DNA of 64,000 nt from JAYKGU01 sp035285585 (lineage in GTDB: Bacteria; Cyanobacteriota; Cyanobacteriia; CAKZMO01): positions 5,159-69,158 of the forward strand of contig JAYKGU010000315.1 of NCBI GenBank assembly GCA_035285585.1, written 5' to 3'. Under the pieces are notes generated by a model. The model was not told where the DNA came from. It was given only the letters and a program-made list of their open reading frames with translations, and ran no database searches. This document shows, in pieces, positions 9,567 to 18,307 of this stretch. The position numbers were made by a program, and so were the translations under genes. The stretch's first letter is position 1. Every line of letters starts with the position of its first letter.

Positions 9567-9606
9567 CATTAAAAAAGCGCACCCTTTTGGATGCGCTTTT
9601 TTAATG
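9567..9606 (+). terminator. strong rho-independent terminator
   Basis: A perfect 15-bp inverted repeat (arms 9567-9581 and 9592-9606; core AAAAAAGCGCA / TGCGCTTTTTT) with a 10-nt loop. The A/T flanks give a T-run on either strand. It lies 68 bp after the sugar transferase stop. Confidence 0.9.
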
Positions 9607-10017
9607 GTTGCCATAGAGCTAGACCTCCAAGTCGGCTCAGCTCAGGAAAGGTTCTGCTCCATTGAGGGACATCCGGAGCATTACAGTCGTTCAATATAGA
9701 GTTTTGTTAAACTTTAGGTGTAAGCGCTGGATAATTGACCGGATTCTTGAATAGCTTCGAAGTAAGTACCAATAAGATTTTTCGGCAAAAAACTTAACAG
9801 GTACAGGTCAACTCCTGTTAACCTGGGTACACTTAATAAAATAACGGTAAACACTGAGCCGGTAAACGCTGAGTCGGTAAATGCTGAATCAACTTTGACC
9901 GGGCTGATCATGGCTGAACCAGGCGCTCCTGAATCTGTTTTGAATTTGTTTCTGAATTGACTCCTACCGGGTCACCGCTGCTGAATTAACCTACATCATC
10001 CACGCGGAGAAATCGTC
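9607..10017. other. 411-bp intergenic region with short tandem repeats
   Basis: Spacer before the 69-residue protein. It holds three 15-bp tandem units (listed separately) and no supported gene; a reverse-strand frame across the repeats is a shadow of repetition. Confidence 0.5.
9845..9889. repeat. three tandem 15-bp repeats
   Basis: Units at 9845-9859, 9860-9874 and 9875-9889 follow CGGTAAAYRCTGARY, each differing from the next at one to three positions. Confidence 0.85.
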
Positions 10018-10227
10018 ATGCCCCTCCCATCCAATGTAGATACATCAAGAGACACCCTTCAGAGCGTGATCGACCGCATTTTTGCAACAGGTCGAATTAC
10101 CAACAGCGATAAAGATTGGTTACTGAAGGCGGCCCTATCAAACTCTGAACTCAGCTCAGCCGAAATGGATGCGGTGCGCCGGGTTTTTGATCGCCTCAAG
10201 ATGGGGCTGGTCAAAGTGACGGACTAG
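10018..10227 (+). CDS. small conserved-looking protein, function unknown
   Basis: 69 residues with a good GGAGA site 7 nt before the ATG. The sequence is predicted to be all-helical (RDTLQSVIDRIFATGRI; MDAVRRVFDRLKMGL) and has a regular amphipathic pattern, no Cys, no signal peptide and no membrane segment. It resembles short soluble helical proteins common in cyanobacteria, but I cannot name the family. It converges on recG, with 31 bp between the stops. Confidence 0.7.
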   Translation: MPLPSNVDTSRDTLQSVIDRIFATGRITNSDKDWLLKAALSNSELSSAEMDAVRRVFDRLKMGLVKVTD

Positions 10228-10258
10228 TTAGCCAGCTTCATGGGTGGGGCAGACCCAG

Positions 10259-12751
10259 CTAGGTCAAAATTGCGCCGCCCATGATGCGCCGATAGCGGTA
10301 GTCCAGTTCGTCTTTAAGGACAGGATGGGAGTGTAAGGTCGGATCTTCCTGGCTGAGGCTGACAGCGGCTTGACGGGCAATTTCCAGCACGTCCTGATCG
10401 TCGACCAAACTAGCCAGGGCAAAGTCTGGCAGCCCCGACTGGCGTCGCCCTAGCACCTCGCCAGGGCCGCGAAACCGCATGTCCATCTCAGAAATGAAGA
10501 AGCCATCTTGAGACTGCTCCAGCACCCGTAACCGCTGCAGGGCAGTTTCCGTTTTTGAATGGCTCATCAGCAGACAAAACGACTGCTCTCCGCCACGTCC
10601 CACCCGCCCCCGCAGTTGATGGAGCTGGGAGAGGCCAAATCGCTCGGCGTGCTCAATCAGCATGACCGTGGCATTGGGCACATCCACCCCCACCTCCACG
10701 ACGGTGGTGGAAACCAGAATTTGGGTCTGGTTATCCCGAAACTGGCAAATGGCCTCATCCTTCTCGGCGGAGGTCATACGCCCGTGGAGCAACCCCACCT
10801 TAAAGTCAGGAAAAATCGTCTCCTGGAGCCGCTGGTGCTCGTCAATGGCCGATCGCAAATCTAGCTTTTCCGACTCCTCCACCAGGGGTAGCACCACGTA
10901 AACCTGCCGTCCCTGGGCGATCTCACGCCGCATCAGGTCGTAGGCATGGGTGCGATCGCGCCCCGCTAAAATCGTAGTTTTCACTGGCTTTCGTCCCGGC
11001 GGTAGCTCGTCAATCTGGCTCACGTCCAGATCCCCGTGGAGGGTCAGGGCCAGGGTGCGCGGGATGGGAGTCGCCGTCATAGTCAGCACATGGGGGTTCT
11101 CGCCCTTCTGCTGGAGCCGTGCCCGCTGCTCCACGCCAAAGCGGTGCTGCTCATCAATTACCACCAGGCCCAACCGGCGGAACTGCACCGGGTCTTCAAT
11201 CAGGGCATGGGTACCCACCAGCAGGGGCAATTCCCCCGTCGTCAGTTCTGAATGAATTTGTCTGCGCTTGGCGGCTTTTGTAGAGCCGGTTAAGAGTTCC
11301 ACGGGCAGATGCAGTCGGTTGAACCACTCCACCAGCTTCCGGTAGTGCTGCTCGGCCAGCACTTCAGTGGGAGCCATGAGGGCGGCCTGGTAGCCCGACT
11401 GAATCGCCGCCAGGATGGCCACTACGGCCACCACGGTTTTGCCCGATCCCACATCGCCCTGCACCAGTCGATTCATCGGCACGCTGGTCTGCAAATCGGC
11501 GAGGATATCGTTGATCACTCGCTGCTGGGCGGTGGTCAGGGCAAAAGGCAACACCTGGTAGAACTGATTCACCAACTCACCGCTGGGAGCCAAGACCACC
11601 TGAGTTTCGTGCTGGCGCTGCTGGAGGCGGCGGCGCAGGAGACCAAGCTGCAGGTAGAAAAATTCGTCGAACACCAGGCGGCGGCGGGCAGCGGCCAGGG
11701 CATCGGCATGGGGCGGGAAATGGATATGGGCGATCGCCTCCTGAATGCCCACTAGCTGATAGGTCTGACGCACCCCCTCGGGCAGGGGATCCAGGAGCTG
11801 GGTGGCGGCGGGGAGAGAGGCCACCACCGCCTTGCGCACCAGATCGGCGGCCACCCCCTCCGTGAGGGGATAGACGGGCACCACCCGACCCACCGTCATG
11901 GAATCGATGGAACCGCCCGCGTGGTCGATTACCTCAATCTGGGGATCGTCCAGGGTCACACCATACTTGCTTTTTTTAACCAATCCCGATGCCGCAATGA
12001 TTGCCCCCGGCGGATAGAGGCGCTTTTGCTGCTCCTGCCAACCCCGGTTGCGGAAGCGATTCCCGGCAAAAAAGCGGCTTAGCTTGATTTGCCCAGACGC
12101 ATCCCGCACCTGCAGCTCGAGGATAGTCAGCTTGTTGTTGCGGGGGCTGCTAAAGCAGTTGCAGCTTTTTACCGTGCCCACCAGGGTCACCGTTTCCCCC
12201 ACCTCCAGGTCGCGGATGTTCACCTGGCGGGCATAGTCGATGTGGTCACGGGGATAGTAGAACAGCACATCCCGCACCGTGTGCAGGTTGAGCTTGGCGA
12301 GGCGATCGCTATTTTTTGCCCCGATCCCCGGCAAGTAGGTTACCGGCTGATCCAGACTGAGCTTCGAATACTGGTGGCGGGCGTCAATGGACGCAGTTTT
12401 GGGCACCCTGGTTCGCGCCGATTGGCCCGATGGAGTAGCCTGGGGAGAGGCTGGAGCGGCCCCCGCCGCCGCCGGAGCAGATACCGACTCCAGACTGCGG
12501 AAGGTCTGGTAAAGTATGCGGCGAGCGTCGGCCACCAGGTGCTGCCGCTGGGCAAACGAGAGATCGGCATAGGTGGAGAACTGCTGGGCGATCGCCTTCC
12601 ACCGCAGTCGCTCCTCAATGGGCAGCTCGGCAGGGGGTTGGTCGAAATTCAGCCGCAGAAACTCGCTGAAGCGGTACTGATTCCCCATCAGGTCGTTAAA
12701 GCCCCGCTCTGCCTCAATTGCCAGCGCTTTCTGTAGTCGTGACCAGTCCAT
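10259..12751 (-). CDS. recG: ATP-dependent DNA helicase RecG
   Basis: 830 residues. RecG remodels stalled replication forks and drives branch migration of Holliday junctions. An N-terminal extension of ~140 residues precedes the wedge/OB region (VTYLPGIGAKNSDRLAKL, then NIRDLEVGETVTLVGTV). The helicase core follows with Walker A GDVGSGKT (~448), DEQH box (~550), motif III TMTATPIPRT and motif VI QLRGRVGRGG near residue 730. The ATG at 12751 lies 12 bp after the stop of the upstream gene, so the two are very probably co-transcribed. Confidence 0.97.
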   Translation of the reverse strand: MDWSRLQKALAIEAERGFNDLMGNQYRFSEFLRLNFDQPPAELPIEERLRWKAIAQQFSTYADLSFAQRQHLVADARRILYQTFRSLESVSAPAAAGAAPASPQATPSGQSARTRVPKTASIDARHQYSKLSLDQPVTYLPGIGAKNSDRLAKLNLHTVRDVLFYYPRDHIDYARQVNIRDLEVGETVTLVGTVKSCNCFSSPRNNKLTILELQVRDASGQIKLSRFFAGNRFRNRGWQEQQKRLYPPGAIIAASGLVKKSKYGVTLDDPQIEVIDHAGGSIDSMTVGRVVPVYPLTEGVAADLVRKAVVASLPAATQLLDPLPEGVRQTYQLVGIQEAIAHIHFPPHADALAAARRRLVFDEFFYLQLGLLRRRLQQRQHETQVVLAPSGELVNQFYQVLPFALTTAQQRVINDILADLQTSVPMNRLVQGDVGSGKTVVAVVAILAAIQSGYQAALMAPTEVLAEQHYRKLVEWFNRLHLPVELLTGSTKAAKRRQIHSELTTGELPLLVGTHALIEDPVQFRRLGLVVIDEQHRFGVEQRARLQQKGENPHVLTMTATPIPRTLALTLHGDLDVSQIDELPPGRKPVKTTILAGRDRTHAYDLMRREIAQGRQVYVVLPLVEESEKLDLRSAIDEHQRLQETIFPDFKVGLLHGRMTSAEKDEAICQFRDNQTQILVSTTVVEVGVDVPNATVMLIEHAERFGLSQLHQLRGRVGRGGEQSFCLLMSHSKTETALQRLRVLEQSQDGFFISEMDMRFRGPGEVLGRRQSGLPDFALASLVDDQDVLEIARQAAVSLSQEDPTLHSHPVLKDELDYRYRRIMGGAILT

Positions 12752-12763
12752 GCTGTCGCCTGC

Positions 12764-13891
12764 TTACGGACTCTCTTCCTCAAACCAACTGGATCGCCAG
12801 GCCGATTCGGCTTCAGCGATCGCCCATTCCCGCTTCTTTTTAAAGTAATCCTTACCCAGCTTATGAAGCTGGGCCGTGAGTTCGCGAATCCTGGCTCGCT
12901 TAGCGGCCAACAGCGCATCGCTGAACTCCAGCTCCGCAGGGCGGAGCCGCACAGCCATAATCCGGGTAATTTGCGAACCCTCCTCCTCACTTTCGGTTTC
13001 AATCAGGAGATTGAGCATATTAGGCGGGCCACCCACCGCTTCTGCAGAAACGTCGGCTTTGAGGGCAGCTTCAATCACCGCCTCAGGCAATCTGCGGGGA
13101 ATGATTCCCGCTTTTTGCAGGCTAAAGTTCACTGCCTCCGCCAAACTGCGCAGAATATCGCTGAGCGTTTCCTCCAGTTGCTCTTGCTGGATCACGATCA
13201 GCTCCGGGGTCACCTGCAAGGGGCCGCTTTCCTCAGGCGTCCCTGCCCAAGGGGAATCTGGGGAGCTTCCCACTCCATCGTTCCCCGCTGGATGGGCGAT
13301 CGCATCCTCCCCGCCCAAATTTTCCTGGGATGACAACGGCAGCAGCAGCAGGGGGTATTCCTCCGAAGTGGGCTGTATCTCCGGGAAGTCATCATCCTCG
13401 TCGGTTTCGGACTGGGCGCTCAAAAACGATTCCAGGGCTGCCGCCACGGCAGCGGCGGGATCGGGGTCAGGCGGCGACTCCGCCGCTGGAGCCACAGCCT
13501 GCTGGAGTCCCTCATGGATGGGTAGGTTGACTTTCGGTTCAGCCTCCACCAGGGGGGAGGGGGAAAAATCATCACTGTCATCGGGGTCGGGGCGATCGCT
13601 CTGACTGATCCGAACAGGATCGGCCAGGTCTACCTGGGCACGGCGGACATGGTTGCGAATTGCCTCCTGCAGAGTTTGGCGCTGCTGAAACGAAAGCGCC
13701 AGAAACCTCTCTGGATAACCCTGGGTACACAGGTGATAGCAGGCTAAGACCACCTGCCGCCGCAGAGAATCTTTGAGATGGGACAGGTAATCTCGATAGG
13801 CTTTATTAAAATCAGTGGCGATCGCCTCCAAAGCCGTTTCCAGCATGGCCAGCTCTTGCTTAATCTGCTTCATCACATCAGCCCTATCCAT
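12764..13891 (-). CDS. unknown protein upstream of recG
   Basis: 375 residues, not recognised. Residues ~1-95 are helical and basic/hydrophobic (KQIKQELAMLETALEAI), residues ~100-235 are a Pro/Asp/Glu/Ser-rich linker, and the C-terminal ~140 residues are helical again, ending in a charged KLGKDYFKKKREW segment. No membrane helices or catalytic motif were seen. The 12-bp gap to recG implies one transcript, but nothing in the sequence shows a DNA-repair role. Confidence 0.8.
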   Translation of the reverse strand: MDRADVMKQIKQELAMLETALEAIATDFNKAYRDYLSHLKDSLRRQVVLACYHLCTQGYPERFLALSFQQRQTLQEAIRNHVRRAQVDLADPVRISQSDRPDPDDSDDFSPSPLVEAEPKVNLPIHEGLQQAVAPAAESPPDPDPAAAVAAALESFLSAQSETDEDDDFPEIQPTSEEYPLLLLPLSSQENLGGEDAIAHPAGNDGVGSSPDSPWAGTPEESGPLQVTPELIVIQQEQLEETLSDILRSLAEAVNFSLQKAGIIPRRLPEAVIEAALKADVSAEAVGGPPNMLNLLIETESEEEGSQITRIMAVRLRPAELEFSDALLAAKRARIRELTAQLHKLGKDYFKKKREWAIAEAESAWRSSWFEEESP

Positions 13892-13915
13892 TCACTGATC
13901 TCGCCTTACCTCTTT

Positions 13916-13950
13916 AAAAAAAAGCAGGTCACCTGTATCCGTTGACCTGC
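13916..13950 (-). terminator. rho-independent terminator of rpsB-tsf
   Basis: A perfect 8-bp stem (GCAGGTCA / TGACCTGC, 13924-13931 and 13943-13950) followed on the minus strand by eight T (13916-13923). It sits 63 bp past the tsf stop. Confidence 0.88.
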
Positions 13951-14012
13951 CCCACGATCCCAATTTAGCGATCTGGCCCAAATGAATGGGCCATGGATCG
14001 TTTACGGCTCAT

Positions 14013-15110
14013 TTACTTCTTCTTACCCTTTTTGCTACCGCCACTGCTGCCTTTCTTCCCGCCACTCTTTTTAGAAGGCTCTGAGAACCCAGCAGTCTTT
14101 TTGGGAGCGGCTTCCTTAGCGGAGGTATCCGATTCAGGGGCCTTCTCTTCTACGGGTGCCTCCGGCTCGGCGACGGCTGGCGATTCGGCTACTGCCTCTG
14201 GTTCAGGAGTAGCTTCCGGTTCAGCAGCAACCTCTACCTCCGGCTCAAGAGCAGCTTCGGGTTCGGGAGCCGCAACCTCTGCTTCGGCTTCAGGAATGGT
14301 TTCCGGCTCGGGAGCGGCAACTTCTGCTTCCGGCTCAGTAACAGCTTCGGGTTCGGGAGCGGCCTTAGCAGCGGCGGGTTCGGGTGCAGGAACAGGAGCC
14401 TCCGGGTCAGGAGCGACTTCAGGTTCAGCAGCAGGCTCAGGGGCCGGGGCAGTTTTCTTACCCGCCTGGGCAGCTACCTCAGCAGCGAAGTCTGTCTCCT
14501 CTTTCTCGATGCCCTCACCCAAAACGAAACGAGCAAAGCGACGCACCTGAATCTTCTCGCCAAGCTGGCCAGAGGTCGTCTTCACCAGTTCCTCAACGGT
14601 GATGCTCTGATCCCGGATGTAGGGCTGATCGAGCAGGGAAAGCTCCTGTAAACGCTTGCCAATGCGTCCCTCGACGATCTTCTCGCGGATGTTCTCTGGC
14701 TTATTTGCCAGATCGTCGCGTCCCATTTCGATTTCCTTTTCCTTTCGCACCGTTGCTTCAGGAATCTCGTCCGTGGAGACGTATTCCACGTTGGGGCAGG
14801 CGGCAATCTGCATGGCGATGTTCTTCACCAGATCCTGGAATTCCTCGTTGCGGGCAACGAAGTCAGTCTGACAGTTGACTTCCACCAGCACGCCAACCCG
14901 ACCGCCGGTGTGAATGTAGCTGCCAACCAATCCCTCAGCAGCCACCTTACCTGCTTTTTTCTCGGCGGAAGCAATTCCCTTTTGGCGGAGCCACTCCGTC
15001 GCTTTCTCCATGTCGCCCCCAGTTTCGGTGAGGGCTTTTTTGCAATCCATCATACCCGCGCCAGTTTTTTCGCGCAGCTCTTTTACGAGTTTTGCCGATA
15101 CTTCAGCCAT
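14013..15110 (-). CDS. tsf: elongation factor Ts with long charged C-terminal tail
   Basis: 365 residues. The first ~217 are a complete EF-Ts, the nucleotide exchange factor for EF-Tu: the UBA-like N-terminus (KLVKELREKTGAGMMDCKKAL) and the signature TDFVARN at 82-88 are intact. Residues ~218-365 are an added tail of Ala/Pro/Glu repeats (PEPEA, PEAEV) that ends in a basic Lys/Gly/Ser stretch (SGGKKGSSGGSKKGKKK). EF-Ts in Synechocystis ends near residue 218, so the tail is an addition; plastid EF-Ts precursors also carry extra domains, but of a different type. It lies downstream of rpsB in the usual order, 173 bp apart, and ends before a clear terminator. Confidence 0.96.
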   Translation of the reverse strand: MAEVSAKLVKELREKTGAGMMDCKKALTETGGDMEKATEWLRQKGIASAEKKAGKVAAEGLVGSYIHTGGRVGVLVEVNCQTDFVARNEEFQDLVKNIAMQIAACPNVEYVSTDEIPEATVRKEKEIEMGRDDLANKPENIREKIVEGRIGKRLQELSLLDQPYIRDQSITVEELVKTTSGQLGEKIQVRRFARFVLGEGIEKEETDFAAEVAAQAGKKTAPAPEPAAEPEVAPDPEAPVPAPEPAAAKAAPEPEAVTEPEAEVAAPEPETIPEAEAEVAAPEPEAALEPEVEVAAEPEATPEPEAVAESPAVAEPEAPVEEKAPESDTSAKEAAPKKTAGFSEPSKKSGGKKGSSGGSKKGKKK

Positions 15111-15283
15111 TGCCTAAGTCCTACTCTATTCGCTAGTGATTCCAATCTGGCGTTGCTTTCGCACTCAGTTAATAGATTAACAACCAACTGCACCGACTTC
15201 AGATCAACCCGGTTCTGCTGAAAGCCTATTCGATCAATAGAGGTTTCGGCATCCAAAACCCCTGACGAATTTTAGATTAGTGA

Positions 15284-16084
15284 TTAAGAGTCGGAATCGT
15301 CTTCATCTTCGTCTGTGGACTCGTCGTAGTCGTCGTAGTCGTCCTCAGCCCCGTCGTAATCGGCATACATATCCTCGTCGCCCATATCCATGTCGTCTAA
15401 CTGCCCGTGGCGACCTTCGTAAATCGCATCGGCAAGGCGACCGATGATGAGCTTGATGGAGCGAATGGCGTCGTCGTTTGCGGGAATGGGAATATCGGCG
15501 TAATCAGGATCGCAGTTGGTGTCCAGCATCGAGACGATGGGGATGTCTAGCTTAATGCATTCCTGAATAGCGTTGTACTCCCGCCGCTGGTCAATGATGA
15601 CGACAATATCGGGAACCTGGCGCATCAGTTTAATACCGCCCAGGTACTTTTGCAGCTTTTCTAGCTCACGGCGGAGCACGGCGGCTTCCTTCTTTGGAAG
15701 CAGATTCAAAGCTCCGGTTTCTTCGCGGCGCTCCAGCTCTTTGAGGCGATCGACCCGCGTTTTAATGGTAGTCCAGTTGGTTAGCATGCCCCCCAGCCAG
15801 CGCTGGTTGACATAGTAAGCACCACAGCGAGAAGCTTCCTGGGCGACGATCCCGGCGGCCTGCCGCTTGGTGCCGACAAACAAAAATTTCTTGCCCTGCT
15901 CGGCAGCATCCCGCATGTAGGCGTAGGCTTCTTCCATGAGCTGGGCGGTCTGCACCAGGTCAATGATGTGAACGCCATTGCGGGATGTGTAAATATATTC
16001 CGCCATTTTGGGGTTCCAGCGGCGGGTCTGGTGGCCAAAGTGGACCCCTGACTCAAGCAATTGAGCCAATTCAACAACCGGCAT
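15284..16084 (-). CDS. rpsB: 30S ribosomal protein S2
   Basis: 266 residues. The full S2 core is present (LLESGVHFGHQTRRWNPKM near the start; DTNCDPDYADIPIPANDDA near 190-210). The last ~40 residues are extremely acidic (Asp/Glu/Tyr), an extension beyond the core. ATG with AGGAG just upstream. First gene of the rpsB-tsf unit. Confidence 0.97.
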   Translation of the reverse strand: MPVVELAQLLESGVHFGHQTRRWNPKMAEYIYTSRNGVHIIDLVQTAQLMEEAYAYMRDAAEQGKKFLFVGTKRQAAGIVAQEASRCGAYYVNQRWLGGMLTNWTTIKTRVDRLKELERREETGALNLLPKKEAAVLRRELEKLQKYLGGIKLMRQVPDIVVIIDQRREYNAIQECIKLDIPIVSMLDTNCDPDYADIPIPANDDAIRSIKLIIGRLADAIYEGRHGQLDDMDMGDEDMYADYDGAEDDYDDYDESTDEDEDDSDS

Positions 16085-16220
16085 AGTTTTCTCCTGTTAG
16101 TTCGGGTTTATCCTCCATCCAGATGTGATTTCCCTGGCGCTTGCATGGTTTTGAGCGACGAGAAACACCCGAAGGTCTGGATGTGTGATTTTTTGACAAC
16201 CCTACTAGGGTAGCACGGTT

Positions 16221-17162
16221 CTAGGGCACTTGTTCGCCATATTCCGCGTAGGCAGCATAGACGCCCTGGACGTTGTACCAGTTGAGGAAGATGCGGGCAA
16301 TTTCCAAAGCGAGCTGGGGCCTGCCGCGATCGATCAGCCATTGCAGTAGGGGAGCCAGGGTGGTTTCGTTGAGCCTGCCGCCCCCGGTGAGTCCGCCCCA
16401 GAGGAGGCGATGCAGCCAGGTCATCTGGATCATCAGGCGCACGTCCCAGGTGGGGTGCTTCTGGTAGAAGAGGACGCCCATGCGGCCCCGTTGAATTTCC
16501 CGGTCAATCAGGCGGGGGATCTGGTCGAGGGTGAAGGGGGGGTGCCAGTGGTAGCCGACGGCTTCCGGGCACTTGATCAGCTTCAGGCCCAGTTTCTTGA
16601 GGCGCACCCCCAGCTCCAGGTCTTCCCAACCGTAGAGCTGGAAGCGGGTGTCGAACAGGCCAGCGGTTTCCAGCCAGTGTTTGGCGATCGCCACATTTCC
16701 CGTCGCAAAGTAGGCCGCCGAAAAGTCCGTAATCTTAAACGGCTCAGCCGTGGGATTCTCGAAATTACAGGTGTTGACCACCCGGCCATAGGTGAAGAGG
16801 CGATCGCTCCCCATCTGCCCATATCCTCGGCGGAGCGCCTCGGCATGGCACTGGAGAAACGTCTCGGTGACCACCAGATCACTGTCGATGAAGATGATCG
16901 TATCGCCCTTGGCCTCACGCACCCCCAGGTTACGGGCAGCGGCGGGGCCTTCGTGGGCCTGCTGGAACAGCCGCAGGTGGGGAAACTGGTCACTACTGGT
17001 CAGCCAGGGGACGGTGTCGTCGGTGGAGCCATCGTCCACTACCACGACTTCGTAGCTGGCGATCGCGCTCTCCGGCTGCCAGCGCTGCTGCTCCAGAGCC
17101 GTGAGGCACTTCTCCAGAATGGGCTTGCGGTTGTAGGTGGGAATGACAACGCTGAAAAACAC
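16221..17162 (-). CDS. family 2 glycosyltransferase
   Basis: 313 residues with a GT-A fold. The N-terminus is VVIPTYNRKPILEKCL, followed by VVVDDGSTDDT (~40-50), ARNLGVREAKG and the DxD-like FIDSDLVV (~110) that binds the metal-nucleotide sugar. GWEDLELGVRLKKLGLKL near 205 is the ED motif of polymerising or chain-extending GT2 enzymes. No membrane segment is evident, so it is probably a cytosolic enzyme that acts on membrane-bound acceptors. The substrate cannot be told from sequence. It stands alone, upstream of rpsB on the same strand. Confidence 0.9.
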   Translation of the reverse strand: MFFSVVIPTYNRKPILEKCLTALEQQRWQPESAIASYEVVVVDDGSTDDTVPWLTSSDQFPHLRLFQQAHEGPAAARNLGVREAKGDTIIFIDSDLVVTETFLQCHAEALRRGYGQMGSDRLFTYGRVVNTCNFENPTAEPFKITDFSAAYFATGNVAIAKHWLETAGLFDTRFQLYGWEDLELGVRLKKLGLKLIKCPEAVGYHWHPPFTLDQIPRLIDREIQRGRMGVLFYQKHPTWDVRLMIQMTWLHRLLWGGLTGGGRLNETTLAPLLQWLIDRGRPQLALEIARIFLNWYNVQGVYAAYAEYGEQVP

Positions 17163-17218
17163 AGACTGACTCCCGCTGCGAATACCCTGTGATCGTAGCT
17201 GGAATCACGTCTAATGTA

Positions 17219-17289
17219 TCCGCAGATTTCGCAGATGGACGCAGATAAAGATCCAGCATCAATCTGCGCTAATCTGCGCCATCTGCGGA
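17219..17289. repeat. symmetric inverted repeat of CGCAGAT heptamers
   Basis: Three CGCAGAT heptamers (17221, 17230, 17240) face three ATCTGCG heptamers (17262, 17272, 17281). The spacings mirror each other (9, 10 and 10, 9 bp) around a 15-bp centre. A further single ATCTGCG occurs at 17341. The element lies in the 295-bp divergent spacer between the glycosyltransferase and nitrilase genes. Confidence 0.85.
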
Positions 17290-17457
17290 CAATTAACTCC
17301 CCTTCTGGAACTGCTTAAGCGGCGGGTAAAATTACGGCAAATCTGCGGCACCGTCAGCCGTTGCTGGGTATAGTGATAGAACAATCTGGCGCGTTAACTC
17401 GCATCCGGTCTGTTCGCGTTTTTTCTACTCATCTCCTCTGCTGATTGCCGATTACCT

Positions 17458-18270
17458 ATGAAGCCCTACCTTGCTGCTGCGGTGCAAATGAATAGCGTCC
17501 CTGACGTTGCTAAGAACTTGAGTCAGGCCGAAGATTTGATCGATCTGGCGGTGCGCCAGGGGGCGGAACTGGTCTGCCTGCCGGAAAATTTCCCGTTCCT
17601 GGGCGACGAAGTGGCGAAGGTGCAGCAGGCGGGGGCGATCGCCAGCGAGAGCGTCAAGTTCCTCAAAACCATGGCCCAGCGCTACCAGATTACCCTGCTG
17701 GGCGGCGGCTTCCCGGTGCCCATTGAGGACGATCGGGTCTACAATCGCGCCCTGCTGGTGGGGCCGGAGGGCGAGGAGCTGGCCTGCTACGAAAAAGTTC
17801 ACCTGTTCGACGTGAACCTGCCCGACGGCAATACCTATCAGGAATCTCGCACGGTGCTATCGGGCACCCAACTGCCCCCGGTGCATCCCTCCAAGGATTT
17901 GGGCAACCTGGGGCTATCGGTGTGCTACGACGTGCGCTTCCCCGAACTCTACCGCCACCTGTCCCAAATGGGGGCCGAGGTGCTAATCATCCCCGCCGCC
18001 TTCACCGCCTTCACCGGCAAAGACCACTGGCAGGTGCTCATCCAGGCGCGAGCCATTGAAAACACCTGCTACGTCATCGCCCCCGCCCAAACGGGCATCC
18101 ACTACGCTCGCCGCCAAACCCACGGCCACGCCATGATCGTCGATCCCTGGGGCGTGATTCTCGCCGATGCTGGAGAAGCACCGGGGGTGGCGATCGCCTC
18201 CATTGACCCCTCCCGCATCGCCCAGGTGCGCCGCCAAATGCCGTCACTACAGCACCGCGTTTTCATTTAA
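17458..18270 (+). CDS. carbon-nitrogen hydrolase (nitrilase superfamily, Nit-type amidase)
   Basis: 270 residues. The Glu-Lys-Cys catalytic triad is visible: Glu in LPENFPFLGDE (~43), Lys in YEKVHLFDVNLPDG (~115) and Cys in LSVCYDVRFPELYR (~157). The overall length and these motifs fit the Nit1/Nit2 branch, whose members hydrolyse deaminated glutathione or omega-amides of keto acids. The ATG lacks a clear Shine-Dalgarno. It converges on the PdeM-like gene, 37 bp apart. Confidence 0.93.
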   Translation: MKPYLAAAVQMNSVPDVAKNLSQAEDLIDLAVRQGAELVCLPENFPFLGDEVAKVQQAGAIASESVKFLKTMAQRYQITLLGGGFPVPIEDDRVYNRALLVGPEGEELACYEKVHLFDVNLPDGNTYQESRTVLSGTQLPPVHPSKDLGNLGLSVCYDVRFPELYRHLSQMGAEVLIIPAAFTAFTGKDHWQVLIQARAIENTCYVIAPAQTGIHYARRQTHGHAMIVDPWGVILADAGEAPGVAIASIDPSRIAQVRRQMPSLQHRVFI

Positions 18271-18307
18271 ATACCCGGTACGGGCAAAAGATCCGGAGTT
18301 TCATCCA

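Noticed and set aside
9714..9911. 65-codon minus-strand frame with DSAFT-type repeats
   Set aside because: The peptide repeat merely reflects the three 15-bp DNA repeats; no start signals.
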